Part shown: positions 49,631-50,986 of the stretch, piece by piece
Numbering within the stretch: the stretch's first letter is position 1
Layout of the letters: every line of letters begins with the position of its first letter
Assembly (NCBI GenBank): GCA_001510385.1
Contig: LFFE01000023.1
Location: 1-50,986 of the forward strand
Direction of reading: 5' to 3'
DNA from: Actinobacteria bacterium casp-actino5
GTDB lineage: Bacteria; Actinomycetota; Acidimicrobiia; Acidimicrobiales; Ilumatobacteraceae
Length of the DNA stretch: 50,986 nucleotides
Notes under the pieces: model-generated
Database searches by the model: none
Told to the model about the DNA's origin: nothing
The model's input: only the letters and a program-made list of their open reading frames with translations
Made by a program: the position numbers and the translations under genes

Positions 49631-50983
49631 TTAAGCGGTAATGATGCTCAGCACCTCGACAACATGCTCGTCACACGAAGTCGAGTCTGGGGCTTCAAGA
49701 TTTAGCCGGAGCAGGGGTTCAGTATTCGACGGCCGAAGATTAAACCACCAGTCACCGGCATCGACGGTTAAGCCATCAAGTTCGTCGACAACAGCGGTGC
49801 GGTAGTTCTCGCGCACCCGATCGATGACGGCCTTCGGATCATCGACAGTGGTATTGATTTCGCCTGAAGCCACGTAGGGCTCGAACGGTATACGCATTCT
49901 TGACAGGGTTGAACCTGAACGAGCCAGTTCCGACATCATGACGAGGCTTGCAATCAACCCAGAGTCCGCCCTGAAATTATCGGCGAAGTAGTAGTGAGCA
50001 GAATGCTCCCCGCCGAACACTGCATTGGTCTCGGCCATCTCGGTCTTGATGAAACTATGACCGACACGAGTTCTGACCGGGTTCCCACCATGGGCAGAGA
50101 TCGTTTCAGGAACAGCTTTCGAACAGATGAGGTTGTGCAGGATTGTTGAACCAGGGTTATCGCGCAGCATCGCTACGGCAAGAATCGCTGTCGTCACCGA
50201 ACCACTCAGGCCAACACCAGTTTCATCGACGATAAAAACTCGATCGGCGTCCCCGTCGAAGGCAAGTCCGATATCGAAACCCCCAGCGACGACGCGCGCC
50301 CGAAGGTCTCGCTGGTTTGCTGGCTGAAGTGGATCAGCGGGATGATTCGGGAAGGTTCCATCTAACTCGCCGTACATCACCTCGAGTTCGATCATTGGCA
50401 GGCGATCGAACAGAGCAGGAACCACCAATCCACCCATTCCGTTCGCCGTGTCAGCGACCACCCGCATCGGCTTCAGGGCCGAGACGTCAACAAACGAGAG
50501 CACGTGATCAATGAACGCATCAAGCATGTCTCGAGATTCACGCTTCCCCTCGACCTCAGCAGAGGCCGGCGCATCACCATCAAGAATGGCCTGTGCGACA
50601 TCTCGAATTTCCGCCAAACCCGAATCGATTCCGACTGGGCGCGCACCCGAACGACAGAACTTCACGCCGTTGTATTGAGCAGGGTTGTGCGATGCCGTAA
50701 ACACCGCTCCCGGAAGGTCCAGGCTTCCTGAGGCGAAGTACATCAAGTCGGTCGACACCAGCCCGAGATCAATGACACTGATACCAGCATCTTGGACACC
50801 ATCTGAGAATGCGTCGACAAACTCAGGGCCACTCGGGCGCATATCTCGTCCAACAACAACGGTGTCTGCTCCAGCAAAACGCGCAAATGCCGAACCAAGG
50901 GCCCGAGCAGTAGGTGCATCAAACTCCTCTGGGACAACACCGCGAACATCGTATGCCTTTACGATCCGAGACAGATCTGCCAT
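49631..50983 (-). CDS. manB: Phosphomannomutase/phosphoglucomutase
   Basis: This alpha-D-phosphohexomutase interconverts mannose (or glucose) 6- and 1-phosphate for GDP-mannose and glycan synthesis. The 450-aa protein has the phosphoserine loop TASHNPAQYNG, the Mg-binding DGDADR, the sugar-binding GGEHSAH and the phosphate-binding RPSNTEP. The start at 50983 is 3 bp from the window edge. It matches the normal family N-terminus (KAYDVRG at residues 9-15), so the gene appears complete. Confidence 0.93.
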   Translation of the reverse strand: MADLSRIVKAYDVRGVVPEEFDAPTARALGSAFARFAGADTVVVGRDMRPSGPEFVDAFSDGVQDAGISVIDLGLVSTDLMYFASGSLDLPGAVFTASHNPAQYNGVKFCRSGARPVGIDSGLAEIRDVAQAILDGDAPASAEVEGKRESRDMLDAFIDHVLSFVDVSALKPMRVVADTANGMGGLVVPALFDRLPMIELEVMYGELDGTFPNHPADPLQPANQRDLRARVVAGGFDIGLAFDGDADRVFIVDETGVGLSGSVTTAILAVAMLRDNPGSTILHNLICSKAVPETISAHGGNPVRTRVGHSFIKTEMAETNAVFGGEHSAHYYFADNFRADSGLIASLVMMSELARSGSTLSRMRIPFEPYVASGEINTTVDDPKAVIDRVRENYRTAVVDELDGLTVDAGDWWFNLRPSNTEPLLRLNLEAPDSTSCDEHVVEVLSIITA

Positions 50984-50986
50984 CTA

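Noticed and set aside
1-50986. CRISPR arrays, insertion sequences, prophage, integrons, rRNA
   Set aside because: I found no regularly spaced repeats, transposase or integrase motifs, phage genes or rRNA segments on either strand.

Overview
The window is a dense stretch of bacterial chromosome, GC in the mid-50s by eye, with about 50 protein genes, one tRNA and no sign of mobile DNA, phage, CRISPR or rRNA. Gene content points to an actinobacterium: menaquinone instead of ubiquinone, a SalK/SCO6745-like protein, a group II truncated globin, single-subunit glycyl-tRNA synthetase, many GTG starts, and a response regulator / histidine kinase / GerMN lipoprotein set resembling mtrA-mtrB-lpqB. The moderate GC, many crotonases and the manB/Trm112/ahcY/comF/secA/prfB/ftsE/ftsX run suggest the class Acidimicrobiia (for example Ilumatobacteraceae-type aquatic lineages). 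This placement is inference.

Layout. 1-6.3 kb (minus): a degenerate cis-prenyltransferase homologue, recO, glyS, trpC, trpF, trpB, trpA and the start of a SalK-like gene, mostly joined by 4-bp stop/start overlaps. 6.4-9.7 kb (plus): a cis-prenyltransferase with all catalytic motifs but no C-terminal RxG tail, a DinG-type Fe-S helicase and a crotonase. 9.7-12.8 kb: divergent two-component system plus GerMN lipoprotein. 12.8-17.2 kb: era, a MaoC hydratase, an acyl-CoA synthetase and an acyl-CoA dehydrogenase. 17.2-24.3 kb: menaquinone genes menG, menF, menD, menH, menA, menE, with a DsbA/FrnE-like protein between menD and menH. 24.3-28 kb (minus): an SDR, then the phoH-ybeY-corC operon. 28-34.1 kb: CMD-family protein, tRNA-Cys(GCA), lipoprotein, aroK, alpha/beta hydrolase, MFS transporter, SMP-30-like lactonase, VOC protein. 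34.2-41.5 kb: two crotonases, azlC-azlD, a CPVC membrane protein coupled to menB, a SpoU methyltransferase, and a truncated globin coupled to an ABC-2 exporter. 41.5-51 kb (minus): manB, Trm112-like protein, ahcY, comF, secA, prfB, ftsE, ftsX.

Two signals stand out. First, two divergent cis-prenyltransferase genes (5728-6291 minus, 6362-7054 plus) have complementary losses. One lacks the catalytic Asp but keeps the C-terminal RxG motif and the region-V Glu; the other keeps every catalytic motif but lacks both. This is the division of labour of eukaryotic NgBR/Nus1 plus DHDDS, so I predict a two-subunit bacterial undecaprenyl-diphosphate synthase. Second, twelve genes start 6-7 nt after a TANNNT hexamer and lack a Shine-Dalgarno sequence. 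This leaderless-promoter rule also fixes several otherwise ambiguous starts. The menD/frnE pair places two such promoters in the arms of a perfect 11-bp inverted repeat.
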